From an uncultured Macellibacteroides sp. (GTDB lineage Bacteria; Bacteroidota; Bacteroidia; Bacteroidales; Tannerellaceae), in the NCBI RefSeq assembly GCF_963667135.1, contig NZ_OY762974.1:3224001-3288000 (forward strand): a DNA stretch of 64,000 nucleotides, written 5' to 3'. The translations under genes were made by a program, and so were the position numbers. The notes below the pieces were generated by a model, which worked only from the letters and a program-made list of their open reading frames with translations, ran no database searches and was not told where the DNA came from. The first letter of the stretch is position 1. Each line of letters begins with the position of its first letter. Positions 9,564 through 18,222 of this stretch are shown here, in pieces.

Positions 9564-12560
9564 CTATCCTGTAGGCGGATTTTTTTTCAATAGTTTGGAG
9601 AAATCCAGATTGAATACTATACGTATCCGGTTTTTAATCGATTCGGTTCCTGATTGAATATTGTGGCTAACAAGCAAAGGAATATGAATCTCAAGTAGAT
9701 TCCAGACGCCTACTTTTATTCCGGATTCCCAGAATAATGGAGAACTGTTGTTTATTCCAAGACCGTGATCGTTTACTAATATGTTTACAAAGGGCTTAAT
9801 TCCAATCTTACCGGCTATTCCGGGTAAGTTGCCTGACAACGAGAGTGAAAGCAGCCAATTGCTGTATCCGAGCTTTTCGTTTAAAGGTGATACCAAACCG
9901 CCTTCCGAAACAGTCATTTGTCTGGACCAGAATGAAGTTGGGAAAACGCTGAAACGATTGGGGTAAGTGCCTTCGTAAAGATATAGCTCACGACCACTTC
10001 GCCCGCTTGGAGCAAGTGCGTAAATAGAATTTTTTGAAGTGTTTTTTAGCATTGCGCCTGCAAAAAACCGTATCTCCAGACCATTATCTCTCTCTGTATA
10101 GCTTAGTTTATAATTGAAGTCGACCGCCGATTTTTGAGATGAAGTGCCAGATTCGAAAGAAACCACCAAATTGTATGGGTTGATTAAACTTGTTTTTTGT
10201 ATATCGTAGCCAAGTTGAATATATGGTTTTAAGCTGGCGTTTTCTAAATTGTTAATTTGATAAAGATCGGAAGCCAGTATATAACGTGCATATATTTTTT
10301 GTCTGATTGGGTTGGTTAGTTTGCTTGGTCTGAAATTAATCTCCAGACCTGCCACCAATTTATTGTAATTTTGATTGTTGGGAGCCCCAAATTGAGTCCC
10401 TTCGAGAGTCAATTTGGCCAATCGAATAAACGAATTATAGGGAGTTATGTTGTATGTGAGTCTCCCATATCCTGCTAATTTTGAGCCAGAAAAAGTATAG
10501 AACGGCATAAAAAAATACTGAACTGGTTTGGTCATAACAATACCGTCATTCAGAGCGATGCCAACCATAAATCCGTTTTCCTTATTCCAGTTTATGGCCG
10601 GAATATACATTACCGTTTGTTTCTCCGGATCTTCAATACTTACTAAAAGCTGAGGATGAACCGGATCTGCTTTTGGAAAAATACCGGACGTCCGGATATT
10701 GTTGTTGATTCTATAAAGCTCAGGCATCATATGATCAGGATCAATTTTAAATTCCGTAAAATTACCATGGGGAATATCTATCCATTTCTGTCCATCAAAG
10801 CCATCGACCCATTTTTCGAAACACACTGAATCATTTGACATACCAGCAATAAGCAATGGCGAAACCAATTCGCCCACATTCTTGATGAGTAACCGATCGT
10901 TTTCGAAGCGAACCATTTTATAATCAAGTCGCTTAGTTGTACCAATATACCCGTCAAAAAACCAACCTAAGTCTTTATCCGTATGCGATTCAAACACCTG
11001 ACGAAGATCATCGGGTTGCGGATGCATAAATTTCCATCGATCATAATAATCCTGAATAATCGAATCAAACAAGGCATCACCAAGATAGGCCCTCAGGTAA
11101 TTGAACCCGAGAGCCGCTTTGTTATAAGTAATAAGACCGTAATTCATACCATTATAGTCGGTCGAAGTCAGATTTGCCGGTTGTTCCATGTTATTGCGTG
11201 CCGAGACAAGCCATTCGAGTTCGATTGCACGTTCTGCCGGGATCTTATCTACATGAAAAAATTTAGCCTGCTTCTCTTTTTCTAAATAATTTCCCCAAAG
11301 TTTTTTATCGGGATATCTTTTAGTCATATACCTCATTTCATACGAAGTTGCTAATCCTTCATCCATAAAAGGGAAGCGGCGCTCGTTGGAACCAAGTGCT
11401 GCATAAAACCAGTTATGAGCGGCTTCGTGAGCAATCACCTGGTCCAAATAATAAGCATTTTTTGTTAATCCAATCACTGTAATACCAGGATATTCCATTC
11501 CTAAACCAGCATTCAGCGCACTTTGAACAGCGGTAAAACTGCTATAAGGATAATCTCCGATCCATACCGAAAAGTCAATTATGGCGTTATTTATATAAGG
11601 AATTGCATTTTTCCAAAACACGGATTGCTGATCGGTAAACATCAACCAGGTAGTCACCTCCTTGCCTGATCGGGGAAGAATCACATTACCCTTTAGTACA
11701 TGAAATCTTTTATCTGCAAACCAGGCAAAATCGTGCAAGTTATTTCCTGTATATCGTATAGTTTTCGTTTGAACAGATGAAGACGGAAAGTCCAGTTTTT
11801 CTTCTCCGGAAGAGTTTGTCCAGGCCGTGTCTGCCGCAAGTTTATCCAGCATTTCTATTTCCTGTCTGGTTTGCAGCTCTCCAGTTGCGGCTACAATGTA
11901 ATTTTGCGGCAACGTAATACGTACGTCAAAACTTCCGAATTCCGAGTAAAATTCACCCTGATCGAGATAGGGCATCTGATGCCAGCCCGATTTATCGTAA
12001 ACAGCCGGCTTCGGATACCATTGCGATATTTGATAGGATTCGCCGATATGCCCCAACCTGGATGTGATACCCATGGGGATTTTGACATAAAAAGGGGTAG
12101 ATACAGTAAGCGATTCGCCCGGATAAAGCGGCTTATTCAGCCGAATTAGGCAGATGTCGGGTTGATTTGGAAGTAAATCCCAATAAACAGGTTGATTGTT
12201 GACTCTAAAGTCCAATGAATCAATACAGCCTCTCAGTCCCGGATTCGTAAACAACCTTTGTTTTCCTTCTAAACGGAATAGCTGCTTTGCTAAATCGGTT
12301 TTATTATTTGAATAGGCATTTGGCCACAGATGAAAATACAGCAATTGAAGTGTGTCGGGCGAGTTGTTGATGTATTCTACTTTTTCGAAAGCAGTTAGTT
12401 CGTGGCTTTTATCATTTAAGGTAACATCAATAGTGTAGTTTGCTCTTTGCTGAAAATATTGTTGTGAGAAAATTTTTGGGAACGTTCCAATTATCATCGA
12501 AAAAACCAATAAGAACTGTATTTGTTTTTTCGAGCTGGAATGTTTCCAAAAGTTTCTCAC
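9564..12560 (-). CDS. M1 family metallopeptidase with C-terminal beta-rich domain
   Basis: 998 residues with an N-terminal export signal (hydrophobic run FLLVFSMIIGTFPKIF). The zinc motif HEAAHNW lies near residue 377 and the third ligand in FMDEGLATSYE about 19 residues later. GLGMEYPGI upstream is the M1 GxMEN-type substrate motif. The peptidase ends near residue 640. The last 350 residues alternate aromatic, polar and hydrophobic positions (for example YFFMPFYTFSGSKLAGYG and IRIVFNLDFSKLL), like strands of an outer-membrane barrel. Soluble M1 enzymes lack this. A surface-anchored aminopeptidase is the inference. The chain does not end on an aromatic residue. Confidence 0.85.
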   Translation of the reverse strand: MRNFWKHSSSKKQIQFLLVFSMIIGTFPKIFSQQYFQQRANYTIDVTLNDKSHELTAFEKVEYINNSPDTLQLLYFHLWPNAYSNNKTDLAKQLFRLEGKQRLFTNPGLRGCIDSLDFRVNNQPVYWDLLPNQPDICLIRLNKPLYPGESLTVSTPFYVKIPMGITSRLGHIGESYQISQWYPKPAVYDKSGWHQMPYLDQGEFYSEFGSFDVRITLPQNYIVAATGELQTRQEIEMLDKLAADTAWTNSSGEEKLDFPSSSVQTKTIRYTGNNLHDFAWFADKRFHVLKGNVILPRSGKEVTTWLMFTDQQSVFWKNAIPYINNAIIDFSVWIGDYPYSSFTAVQSALNAGLGMEYPGITVIGLTKNAYYLDQVIAHEAAHNWFYAALGSNERRFPFMDEGLATSYEMRYMTKRYPDKKLWGNYLEKEKQAKFFHVDKIPAERAIELEWLVSARNNMEQPANLTSTDYNGMNYGLITYNKAALGFNYLRAYLGDALFDSIIQDYYDRWKFMHPQPDDLRQVFESHTDKDLGWFFDGYIGTTKRLDYKMVRFENDRLLIKNVGELVSPLLIAGMSNDSVCFEKWVDGFDGQKWIDIPHGNFTEFKIDPDHMMPELYRINNNIRTSGIFPKADPVHPQLLVSIEDPEKQTVMYIPAINWNKENGFMVGIALNDGIVMTKPVQYFFMPFYTFSGSKLAGYGRLTYNITPYNSFIRLAKLTLEGTQFGAPNNQNYNKLVAGLEINFRPSKLTNPIRQKIYARYILASDLYQINNLENASLKPYIQLGYDIQKTSLINPYNLVVSFESGTSSQKSAVDFNYKLSYTERDNGLEIRFFAGAMLKNTSKNSIYALAPSGRSGRELYLYEGTYPNRFSVFPTSFWSRQMTVSEGGLVSPLNEKLGYSNWLLSLSLSGNLPGIAGKIGIKPFVNILVNDHGLGINNSSPLFWESGIKVGVWNLLEIHIPLLVSHNIQSGTESIKNRIRIVFNLDFSKLLKKNPPTG

Positions 12561-12639
12561 AATTATTAGATATTAGTTGGTGAATTTGAAAACAGAGTTT
12601 TGTAAACACTACAAAACCCTGTTTTTCCGAACAACCTTA

Positions 12640-12948
12640 TTATAGAATAAGTATTAAAATAATAATGAGAAGAAGCGTAGTTCCACCTATATAAACCACC
12701 GGACCATTATTGCGCATTGTTTCCTTAATATCTTTGAGTTCGCGTTTTAGTTCCTTTTTTTCACTCTTTGATAATTCAGATTTATCCATTTCATTAATTT
12801 CTTTAACCCGCTCCTTGTAGTAAGTAACTTCTTCTTCCGAAAGTGTACTTTTTGTTTCAGTTGCGTTTACCGGATCTTCCGATGCAAATGCTGGTGCTGT
12901 ACTTAACGAGAATATCGCTAGTAATGCAAAAAAGATAATTTTTTTCAT
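12640..12948 (-). CDS. small exported protein with C-terminal membrane segment
   Basis: 102 residues, no family recognised. A clear signal peptide (FFALLAIFSLSTAPAFA) precedes a highly charged helix of about 45 residues rich in Lys and Glu (EMDKSELSKSEKKELKRELK), probably a coiled coil. It ends with a hydrophobic segment, YIGGTTLLLIIILILIL. The topology suggests a periplasmic helix tethered by its C-terminus. It lies 79 nt upstream of the M1 peptidase gene on the same strand and could share its transcript. Real coding status is supported by signal peptide plus consistent helix pattern. Confidence 0.7.
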   Translation of the reverse strand: MKKIIFFALLAIFSLSTAPAFASEDPVNATETKSTLSEEEVTYYKERVKEINEMDKSELSKSEKKELKRELKDIKETMRNNGPVVYIGGTTLLLIIILILIL

Positions 12949-13066
12949 TTCTGTAGTAATTAAATATACAATACAATTAACAGATGTATATGTAGTTGAG
13001 TGGGGCGAAATGACCTAAGTTGTTAGGAGACTACACAACTGCATTAAATAGTTTCTGCAGACCTTT

Positions 13067-13252
13067 TTATGCCTGAATATTTGTCAGGTAGCTAAAAAGT
13101 CCAAATACCTTGAGAAGCCATACGATGACAACTACAACAACCACAATGTTCAGGATGGTTTTAATCTTGCTATCCATGGGAATATATCTATTTACAACCC
13201 AAAGAAGAACGCCTGCGACAATAATAACAAGGAAAACGTTTAATAGTGGCAT
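13067..13252 (-). CDS. Thivi_2564-like small membrane protein
   Basis: 61 residues with two hydrophobic helices: VFLVIIVAGVLLWVVNRYI and ILNIVVVVVVIVWLLKVFG, separated by the short polar turn PMDSKIKT. This matches the small hydrophobic Thivi_2564 family found across Gram-negative bacteria, whose function is unknown. The conserved elements are the WxxNxYIPMDxKIK loop and the WLLxVFG end. Transcribed leftward from the gene-free region that follows. Confidence 0.75.
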   Translation of the reverse strand: MPLLNVFLVIIVAGVLLWVVNRYIPMDSKIKTILNIVVVVVVIVWLLKVFGLFSYLTNIQA

Positions 13253-13420
13253 AATAAATGATTTAAAGAGAGGTGTAATATATTCTATAAATTACAGGGC
13301 GAGATTTTGAATTCAACCCGAGGATTTCTTTGACGTTCTGTTCCTGTTAAATAACAATCTTACTTCCAGTTTTTGTTTAATTTATTATTGCTGAACATGG
13401 TGCTGTGTTAGGTATCTTTA

Positions 13421-13473
13421 TTACATCCGGACAAAACCGACTTGCCGAGTTACCATTGGGAAACCGGATGTAA
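13421..13473. repeat. stem-loop with perfect 10-bp arms
   Basis: TTACATCCGG at 13421-13430 and CCGGATGTAA at 13464-13473 are exact complements with a 33-nt loop. No T-tract follows, so a simple terminator is unlikely. Both strands are open over about 90 bp here (plus-strand reading ends GNRM then stop at 13473), which could mean a gene relic or a dispersed intergenic repeat. Confidence 0.6.
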
Positions 13474-13560
13474 CCCAAAGTAAAAATGTTGTTTGATAAA
13501 TATAAATCGTTGCTATTCATGATATTATGTGTTTAATTTAAAGTATGTAAGATAAAATCT

Positions 13561-13650
13561 ATAAGAGCGGACCAGCCTAGGGCCAAGCAAAATCCTGTGG
13601 TGAAGCGGCTTTTGAAGGCCTTAGGGGCCAACCCTAGGGCCAGCTCTTAT
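13561..13650. repeat. imperfect inverted repeat, candidate structured RNA
   Basis: Outer arms ATAAGAGC (13561-13568) and GCTCTTAT (13643-13650) pair exactly. Inner arms CCTAGGG (13576-13582) and CCCTAGG (13632-13638) pair next, and a GGCTT/AAGGCC helix can form in the apex. The element is GC-rich against AT-rich flanks. The plus strand is also open for about 41 codons from an in-frame stop (13530s) to 13660 without an ATG. It could be a small RNA, a dispersed repeat or a relic. Confidence 0.5.
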
Positions 13651-13890
13651 AATATAGAATAAAAGTTCTTTAAAAGGCTACGCTATTTAACCGTCCCCAT
13701 TGCTAACTCCTTAGCTCGAAACCGACTACAAGTTAGGCATGCTGATTTAAGCCTCCAAAACCGAAAAAACGGAATTAGAAAACTTTAAAACGTTGAATTT
13801 CAGTTGTTATGTTTTTTGTTATTCCGTTTATGTCTGATTTGTAAGTTAGGAAATTTGTTTTCTTTAACAAATTGTGCCGACTTATTTAAA

Positions 13891-13965
13891 AAAAGTATAT
13901 ACATGTTGGGGCGAAAGTATATACTTATTGGTCAAAAAGTATATACTTGTAAGTCAAAAAGTACC
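13891..13965. repeat. 22-bp-period iteron-like array
   Basis: The palindromic core GTATATAC starts at 13895, 13917 and 13939, and a degenerate fourth unit (GTAC) starts at 13961. The spacing is exactly 22 bp each time, two helical turns. Each core after the first is preceded by an A-run, and units 2 and 3 share TT before a TTGG/GTAAGTC segment. The phasing suggests side-by-side binding of a dimeric protein on one DNA face. It lies between divergent promoters and the structured repeat. Confidence 0.7.
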
Positions 13966-14016
13966 GGGGAATTTTGGTGATTTATTTGCGGAACGAAACG
14001 TCTATAAACAATTAAA

Positions 14017-14034
14017 GGATGTCTCACGACATCC
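14017..14034. repeat. short perfect hairpin
   Basis: GGATGTC (14017-14023), loop TCAC, GACATCC (14028-14034). On the minus strand it would lie about 50 nt into the leftward transcript predicted from the 14090 promoter, followed by TTTAATTG, so it might be an attenuator or the 5' stem of a small RNA. Confidence 0.5.
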
Positions 14035-14089
14035 CCTAACCAAACTTTGTTAACCTTAAATCTAATACTATTATGAAAAAACCACGATG

Positions 14090-14119
14090 CAAAGGTATAG
14101 GTTTAATTGGGTTTGTCAA
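14090..14119 (-). promoter_or_regulatory. leftward Bacteroidetes-type promoter
   Basis: Read on the minus strand: TTG (14119-14117), 19 nt, TACCTTTG (14097-14090). This fits TTTG-N19-21-TAnnTTTG apart from the first base of the -33 box. The start would be near 14083. No protein gene begins for 830 nt downstream, so the product is either a non-coding RNA or a long leader for the small membrane protein at 13252. Confidence 0.6.
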
Positions 14120-14176
14120 GGGTTTTTTATTTAATACATGTTAAACAACATGTAATTTATGGTAAAGGGAAGAAGC

Positions 14177-14207
14177 TTTGTTTTTAACGGTAAATATAGT
14201 ATCTTTG
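14177..14207 (+). promoter_or_regulatory. promoter of the dipeptidase gene
   Basis: TTTG at 14177-14180, exactly 19 nt, then TATCTTTG at 14200-14207. This is a full match to the Bacteroidetes sigma-ABfr consensus. The predicted start near 14213 leaves a leader of about 25 nt before the ATG at 14238. Confidence 0.8.
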
Positions 14208-14237
14208 TTCTTTGTGAAATACTAAATATTTACTCAG

Positions 14238-15593
14238 ATGTCAATAAAGCAGTATATAGAAACTCATAAGGACCGCTTTCTCGAAGAGCTGTTCAGTTTA
14301 ATAAGAATCCCTTCCGTTAGTGCTAAAAGTGAACATAAACCAGATATGCTGGCTTGCGCAAACAGGTGGACAGAGCTGTTGCTTTCGTCGGGTGCCGATA
14401 AGGCGGTGGTGTTGCCTACAGAAGGCAATCCGGTTGTGTATGCCGAAAAGATGTATTCGCCCGATGCACCTACTGTGCTGGTATATGCTCATTACGATGT
14501 AATGCCTCCCGAACCGCTTGAATTGTGGAAAAGCGAACCGTTTGAACCGGAAGTGCGCGACGGTCGTATCTGGGCGCGTGGAGCCGACGATGATAAGGGG
14601 CAGAGTATGATTCAGGTAAAGGGTTTCGAAATAGCTTTGCGTGAGGATTTGCTCCGTTGCAATGTGAAATTCATATTCGAAGGTGAAGAAGAAATAGGCT
14701 CTCCAAGCTTAGAATCTTTCTGTGAGAAAAATAAAGAATTACTGAAAGCAGATGTAATTTTAGTTTCGGATACCAGTATGATTAGTGCCGAAACGCCCTC
14801 GTTAACAACCGGTCTCCGGGGTCTGGCTTACTGGGAAATAGAGGTTACAGGTCCGAACCGCGACCTGCACTCGGGCCATTTTGGCGGAGCTGTTGCCAAT
14901 CCGATCAATACGTTGTGTAAGCTGATGGCCGATATTACGGATGCCGATGGCCGCATCGCCATTCCCCATTTTTACGATGATGTGGAGGATGTATCCCCTG
15001 TGGAGCGGGAGATGATTGCGCAGATTCCTTTCGATGAAGCCGCTTACAAGAAGGCTATTGATGTGGAAGAGCTATTTGGCGAAAAGGGTTGGGCTACGCT
15101 GGAACGAAACAGCTGCCGTCCGTCGTTCGATATTTGCGGCATGTGGGGTGGTTATACCGGCGAAGGAGCGAAGACAGTGCTGCCTTCCAAAGCATATGCC
15201 AAGGTTTCGTGCCGTTTGGTTCCCCACCAGGATCATCATGTGATTTCAAAGTTATTCGAAGAGTATATAGCTCGTGTGGCTCCGGCAAGTGTAAAGGTAA
15301 AAGTAACTCCTATGCATGGCGGACAGGGTTATGTGTGCCCTATTGATCTGCCTGCTTACCAAGCTGCGGAGAAAGCCTGCACGGTTGCTTTCGGTAAGAA
15401 ACCGCTGGCTGTTCGCCGGGGAGGAAGTATTCCCATTATTTCCACATTCGAACAAGTGTTGGGGGTGAAGACTGTATTGATGGGTTTTGGTCTGGAACAA
15501 AATGCGATACATTCGCCCAACGAAAGTTGCCGCCTGGATCTTTTCTATAAGGGAATTGAGGCGGTTGCCGAGTTTTACAAGATTTTTAAATAA
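14238..15593 (+). CDS. M20 family dipeptidase
   Basis: 451 residues; a cytosolic zinc dipeptidase of the M20 (CPG2/PepV-like) class that cleaves short peptides. Metal-site motifs are in order: YAHYDVMPPEP with His85 and Asp87, GADDDKGQ with bridging Asp117-119, and FEGEEEIGSPS with Glu148-152. The lid domain follows (DLHSGHFGGAVANP), and IHSPNE near the end gives the last metal ligand. No signal peptide. It has its own strong promoter and is followed 37 nt later by the helicase gene, so the two may share a transcript. Confidence 0.93.
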   Translation: MSIKQYIETHKDRFLEELFSLIRIPSVSAKSEHKPDMLACANRWTELLLSSGADKAVVLPTEGNPVVYAEKMYSPDAPTVLVYAHYDVMPPEPLELWKSEPFEPEVRDGRIWARGADDDKGQSMIQVKGFEIALREDLLRCNVKFIFEGEEEIGSPSLESFCEKNKELLKADVILVSDTSMISAETPSLTTGLRGLAYWEIEVTGPNRDLHSGHFGGAVANPINTLCKLMADITDADGRIAIPHFYDDVEDVSPVEREMIAQIPFDEAAYKKAIDVEELFGEKGWATLERNSCRPSFDICGMWGGYTGEGAKTVLPSKAYAKVSCRLVPHQDHHVISKLFEEYIARVAPASVKVKVTPMHGGQGYVCPIDLPAYQAAEKACTVAFGKKPLAVRRGGSIPIISTFEQVLGVKTVLMGFGLEQNAIHSPNESCRLDLFYKGIEAVAEFYKIFK

Positions 15594-15630
15594 GAAACCT
15601 CTGTATCGGGTTATAGATATACAAACGTAA

Positions 15631-16944
15631 ATGCAAGACAATTCAATTATACAACAAGCACTGACTGGTACAGGTATTACAGAGTTAAATGAGATGCAGC
15701 TGGCAGTTCTGAAAGCCGGTACGTCGAAAGACATGATTCTGCTTAGTCCTACCGGTTCCGGAAAGACGCTGGCTTTCTTATTGCCTTTGCTTTCGACGTT
15801 TACAAACGAAGAGAAAAAGATTCAGGCGTTGATTATCGCCCCTTCGCGCGAGCTGGCGCTTCAGATAGAGAGCGTTTTCCGTTCGCTGGGATCGGGCTAT
15901 AAGGTAAACTGCTGTTATGGTGGTCACCCGCTGCGTACAGAGAAGAAGAGTCTGGAGCATCCGCCCACGCTGTTGATTGGTACTCCCGGTCGTCTGGTGG
16001 ATCATATTGAGCGGGGAAATGTGGATCTGGAAACAGTTCGCACGTTGATACTCGATGAGTTTGACAAGTCGCTTGAGCTTGGATTTACGGAAGAAATGAA
16101 AATTATTCTTTCGCATCTGCCACGTGTGAAACGACGAGTGCTTACTTCTGCCACATCAGCTATCGAGATTCCCGATTTTACCGGAATTACCGCTCCGGTA
16201 AAGCTTTCTTTTCTGGAAGAACAGAAGAAAGGCGACTCCGCGCTTGAAGTAAAGATTGTGCGCTCGCCGGAACGGGATAAACTGGAAACTCTCTATAAGC
16301 TTCTGGGTGAGCTGAACGGCGAATCCACCCTGGTGTTCTGTAATTTGCGCGAAGCAGTGGAACGTGTCCGCAATTATCTTACTTCAATGGGTTTGGAGGC
16401 GGGTATTTTCCATGGTGGAATGGAGCAGCTTGACCGCGAACGGGAGCTTTCGCACTTCAGGAATGGTAGTTCTACGGTTTTTATCTCTACAGATCTGGCC
16501 TCTCGGGGATTGGATATTCAGGAGGTAAAGCATATTATTCATTACCATCTGCCGGTAAACGAAGAGGCGTATATTCATAGAAATGGTCGCACGGCTCGTA
16601 TGAATGCCACCGGAAATGCCTGGATTATTCTGAATGATATAGAGACTGTTCCCGAATACATTACCCGTGAACCGGAAGAGTATTTCCTGCCTGCAAAGAC
16701 AAAGGAGCCAGTGCGTTCGGAGTGGACTACACTTACCATTAACCGGGGTAAAAGGGATAAGCTGAGTAAAAAAGATATTGTGGGATTCTTGTTTCAGAAA
16801 GGCGGACTCGAAAAAGACCAGTTGGGTGTTGTCGAAGTGAAGGAGGGGAGTTCGTTCGCTGCCGTTAAACGGGAGGCTTTTGACGCGATGATGGATCGTA
16901 TACGCGACGAGAAAATAAAAAACATGAGAGCAACTTTCAAATAA
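15631..16944 (+). CDS. DEAD-box RNA helicase with DbpA-like C-terminal domain
   Basis: 437 residues. Motifs appear in order: SPTGSGKT (Walker A), PSRELALQ (Ia), GTPGRLVD (Ib), DEFD for the usual DEAD (II), TSATS (III), STDLASRGLDI (V) and HRNGRTAR (VI). The last 75 residues, starting near TLTINRGKRDKLSKKD, resemble the DbpA RNA-binding domain that recognises 23S rRNA hairpin 92. A role in large-subunit assembly is therefore likely. It is shorter than E. coli DbpA, and motif II carries Phe in place of Ala. One base separates its stop from the next ATG. Confidence 0.88.
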   Translation: MQDNSIIQQALTGTGITELNEMQLAVLKAGTSKDMILLSPTGSGKTLAFLLPLLSTFTNEEKKIQALIIAPSRELALQIESVFRSLGSGYKVNCCYGGHPLRTEKKSLEHPPTLLIGTPGRLVDHIERGNVDLETVRTLILDEFDKSLELGFTEEMKIILSHLPRVKRRVLTSATSAIEIPDFTGITAPVKLSFLEEQKKGDSALEVKIVRSPERDKLETLYKLLGELNGESTLVFCNLREAVERVRNYLTSMGLEAGIFHGGMEQLDRERELSHFRNGSSTVFISTDLASRGLDIQEVKHIIHYHLPVNEEAYIHRNGRTARMNATGNAWIILNDIETVPEYITREPEEYFLPAKTKEPVRSEWTTLTINRGKRDKLSKKDIVGFLFQKGGLEKDQLGVVEVKEGSSFAAVKREAFDAMMDRIRDEKIKNMRATFK

Positions 16945-16945
16945 T

Positions 16946-18202
16946 ATGAGCATACTCATCAAGGGGGCATTACTCCACGGGGAACCCTCAGATATTTATA
17001 TAGAGGGTAAGTATATCAAAGCCATTGGTCCCTCGCTGGACTATAAGGCTGATACTTATCTGGATGGAAGCCGGAAGGCGGTTATTCCCGGGTTTGTAAA
17101 CGCGCATACTCATGCGGCAATGACTCTTTTTCGCGGTTTTGCCGACGATATGCCCCTGATGCCCTGGCTGGAACATAAAATATGGCCAAACGAGGCGAAG
17201 CTAACCAGTGATGATGTGTACTGGGGAAGCAAGCTGGCCTGCTTGGAAATGATCAAAAGTGGTACTACGGCTTTTCTGGATATGTATCACAAGCTTCCTG
17301 CTACGGCTCTTGCAGTGGAGGAAATGGGATTGCGCGGAGTACTGTCGGCTGTGGCGTTCGACCGCTTTGATCCTGTGGAAACAGAGAAGGCTAAAAAATC
17401 TGTCATAAAGCATTTGGGCGAGAGCGGACAATATAGCAGCCGCGTAAAGTTCGCTCTTGGGCCTCATGCTATCTATACTGTATCGGGAGAGTTGCTGCAA
17501 TGGCTTGATGAATTTGCTAAAGACAATCAGATTCCTGTTCATCTGCACCTGTCTGAAACAGCTGTTGAAGTGGAGAACTCCATCAAACAATTCGGCTTGT
17601 CGCCGGTGCGGTATTTATATAAACTGGGGGTGTTGTCTCCTCGTCTGATTATCGCTCACGGTATATGGTTGGATGAAGACGAAATCCGTATGTTGGCCGA
17701 CCATGATGTAAAGGTGGTTCATAATCCGGCATCCAATATGAAGCTGGCTTCGGGTGTGGAATTCAGGTATAACGAAATGAGAGATGCCGGCATAAAGGTG
17801 GGATTGGGTACCGACGGTTGTTCGTCGTCCAATAACCTGGACATGGTAGAGGCGATGAAGTTTGCTTCTTTGCTGGGCAAATCTTGGCGCAATGATCCTG
17901 AGGCTATGCCTGCGGGAGAGATGCTGACCATGGCTACAGCCAATGGTGCTGCTATTTTGGGATTGAATGCTGGTACAATAGAGGCGGGGAGATTGGCGGA
18001 TTTGAGTCTGGTCGATTTACATAGCCCTGTCTTTACTCCCAACTTTCATTTGGAATCGAACCTTGTTTATGCGGCCAATGGTAGTTGCATCGATACGGTT
18101 ATCTGCGATGGAAGGATTCTGATGCAGGGACGGCATGTACCCGGAGAAGACGAAATTTTGGATAAGGCAGCATCCGTTGCCAACGATTTATTTAAAAGAT
18201 AA
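16946..18202 (+). CDS. mtaD: 5-methylthioadenosine/S-adenosylhomocysteine deaminase-like amidohydrolase
   Basis: 418 residues, amidohydrolase superfamily. The metal ligands are seen in NAHTHAAMTLFRG, HLHLSET, AHGIWLDEDE and GTDGCSSSNNLDM. The arrangement matches MTA/SAH deaminases, which deaminate thio- or homocysteine adenosine to the inosine form. Related guanine or cytosine deaminases are a less likely alternative. It sits 1 nt after the helicase and 20 nt before purine nucleoside phosphorylase, which would take a deaminated nucleoside onward, supporting a purine salvage role. Confidence 0.85.
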   Translation: MSILIKGALLHGEPSDIYIEGKYIKAIGPSLDYKADTYLDGSRKAVIPGFVNAHTHAAMTLFRGFADDMPLMPWLEHKIWPNEAKLTSDDVYWGSKLACLEMIKSGTTAFLDMYHKLPATALAVEEMGLRGVLSAVAFDRFDPVETEKAKKSVIKHLGESGQYSSRVKFALGPHAIYTVSGELLQWLDEFAKDNQIPVHLHLSETAVEVENSIKQFGLSPVRYLYKLGVLSPRLIIAHGIWLDEDEIRMLADHDVKVVHNPASNMKLASGVEFRYNEMRDAGIKVGLGTDGCSSSNNLDMVEAMKFASLLGKSWRNDPEAMPAGEMLTMATANGAAILGLNAGTIEAGRLADLSLVDLHSPVFTPNFHLESNLVYAANGSCIDTVICDGRILMQGRHVPGEDEILDKAASVANDLFKR

Positions 18203-18222
18203 TATATTGAACGTGTAAAATT

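Larger units (their letters stand above)
13253..14237. other. 985-bp gene-free region with repeats and divergent promoters
   Basis: No convincing protein gene. From left to right it holds a 10-bp stem-loop (13421-13473), a long imperfect inverted repeat (13561-13650), a second weak inverted repeat (AAACGGAAT near 13768 with ATTCCGTTT near 13822), a 22-bp-period array (13891-13965), a short hairpin (14017-14034), a leftward promoter (14090-14119) and a rightward promoter (14177-14207). Short open frames cross the two larger inverted repeats but lack a credible start. A 23-codon ATG frame at 14072 is more likely chance. Function unknown. Confidence 0.7.

Noticed and set aside
13891-13965. CRISPR array
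   Set aside because: Cores are only 8-13 bp, the period is 22 bp, intervening bases are partly similar, and no cas genes are present.
14072-14143. 23-codon frame MKKPRCKGIG...
   Set aside because: It overlaps the leftward promoter and precedes no coupled gene. The next gene has its own promoter downstream, so this is probably chance.
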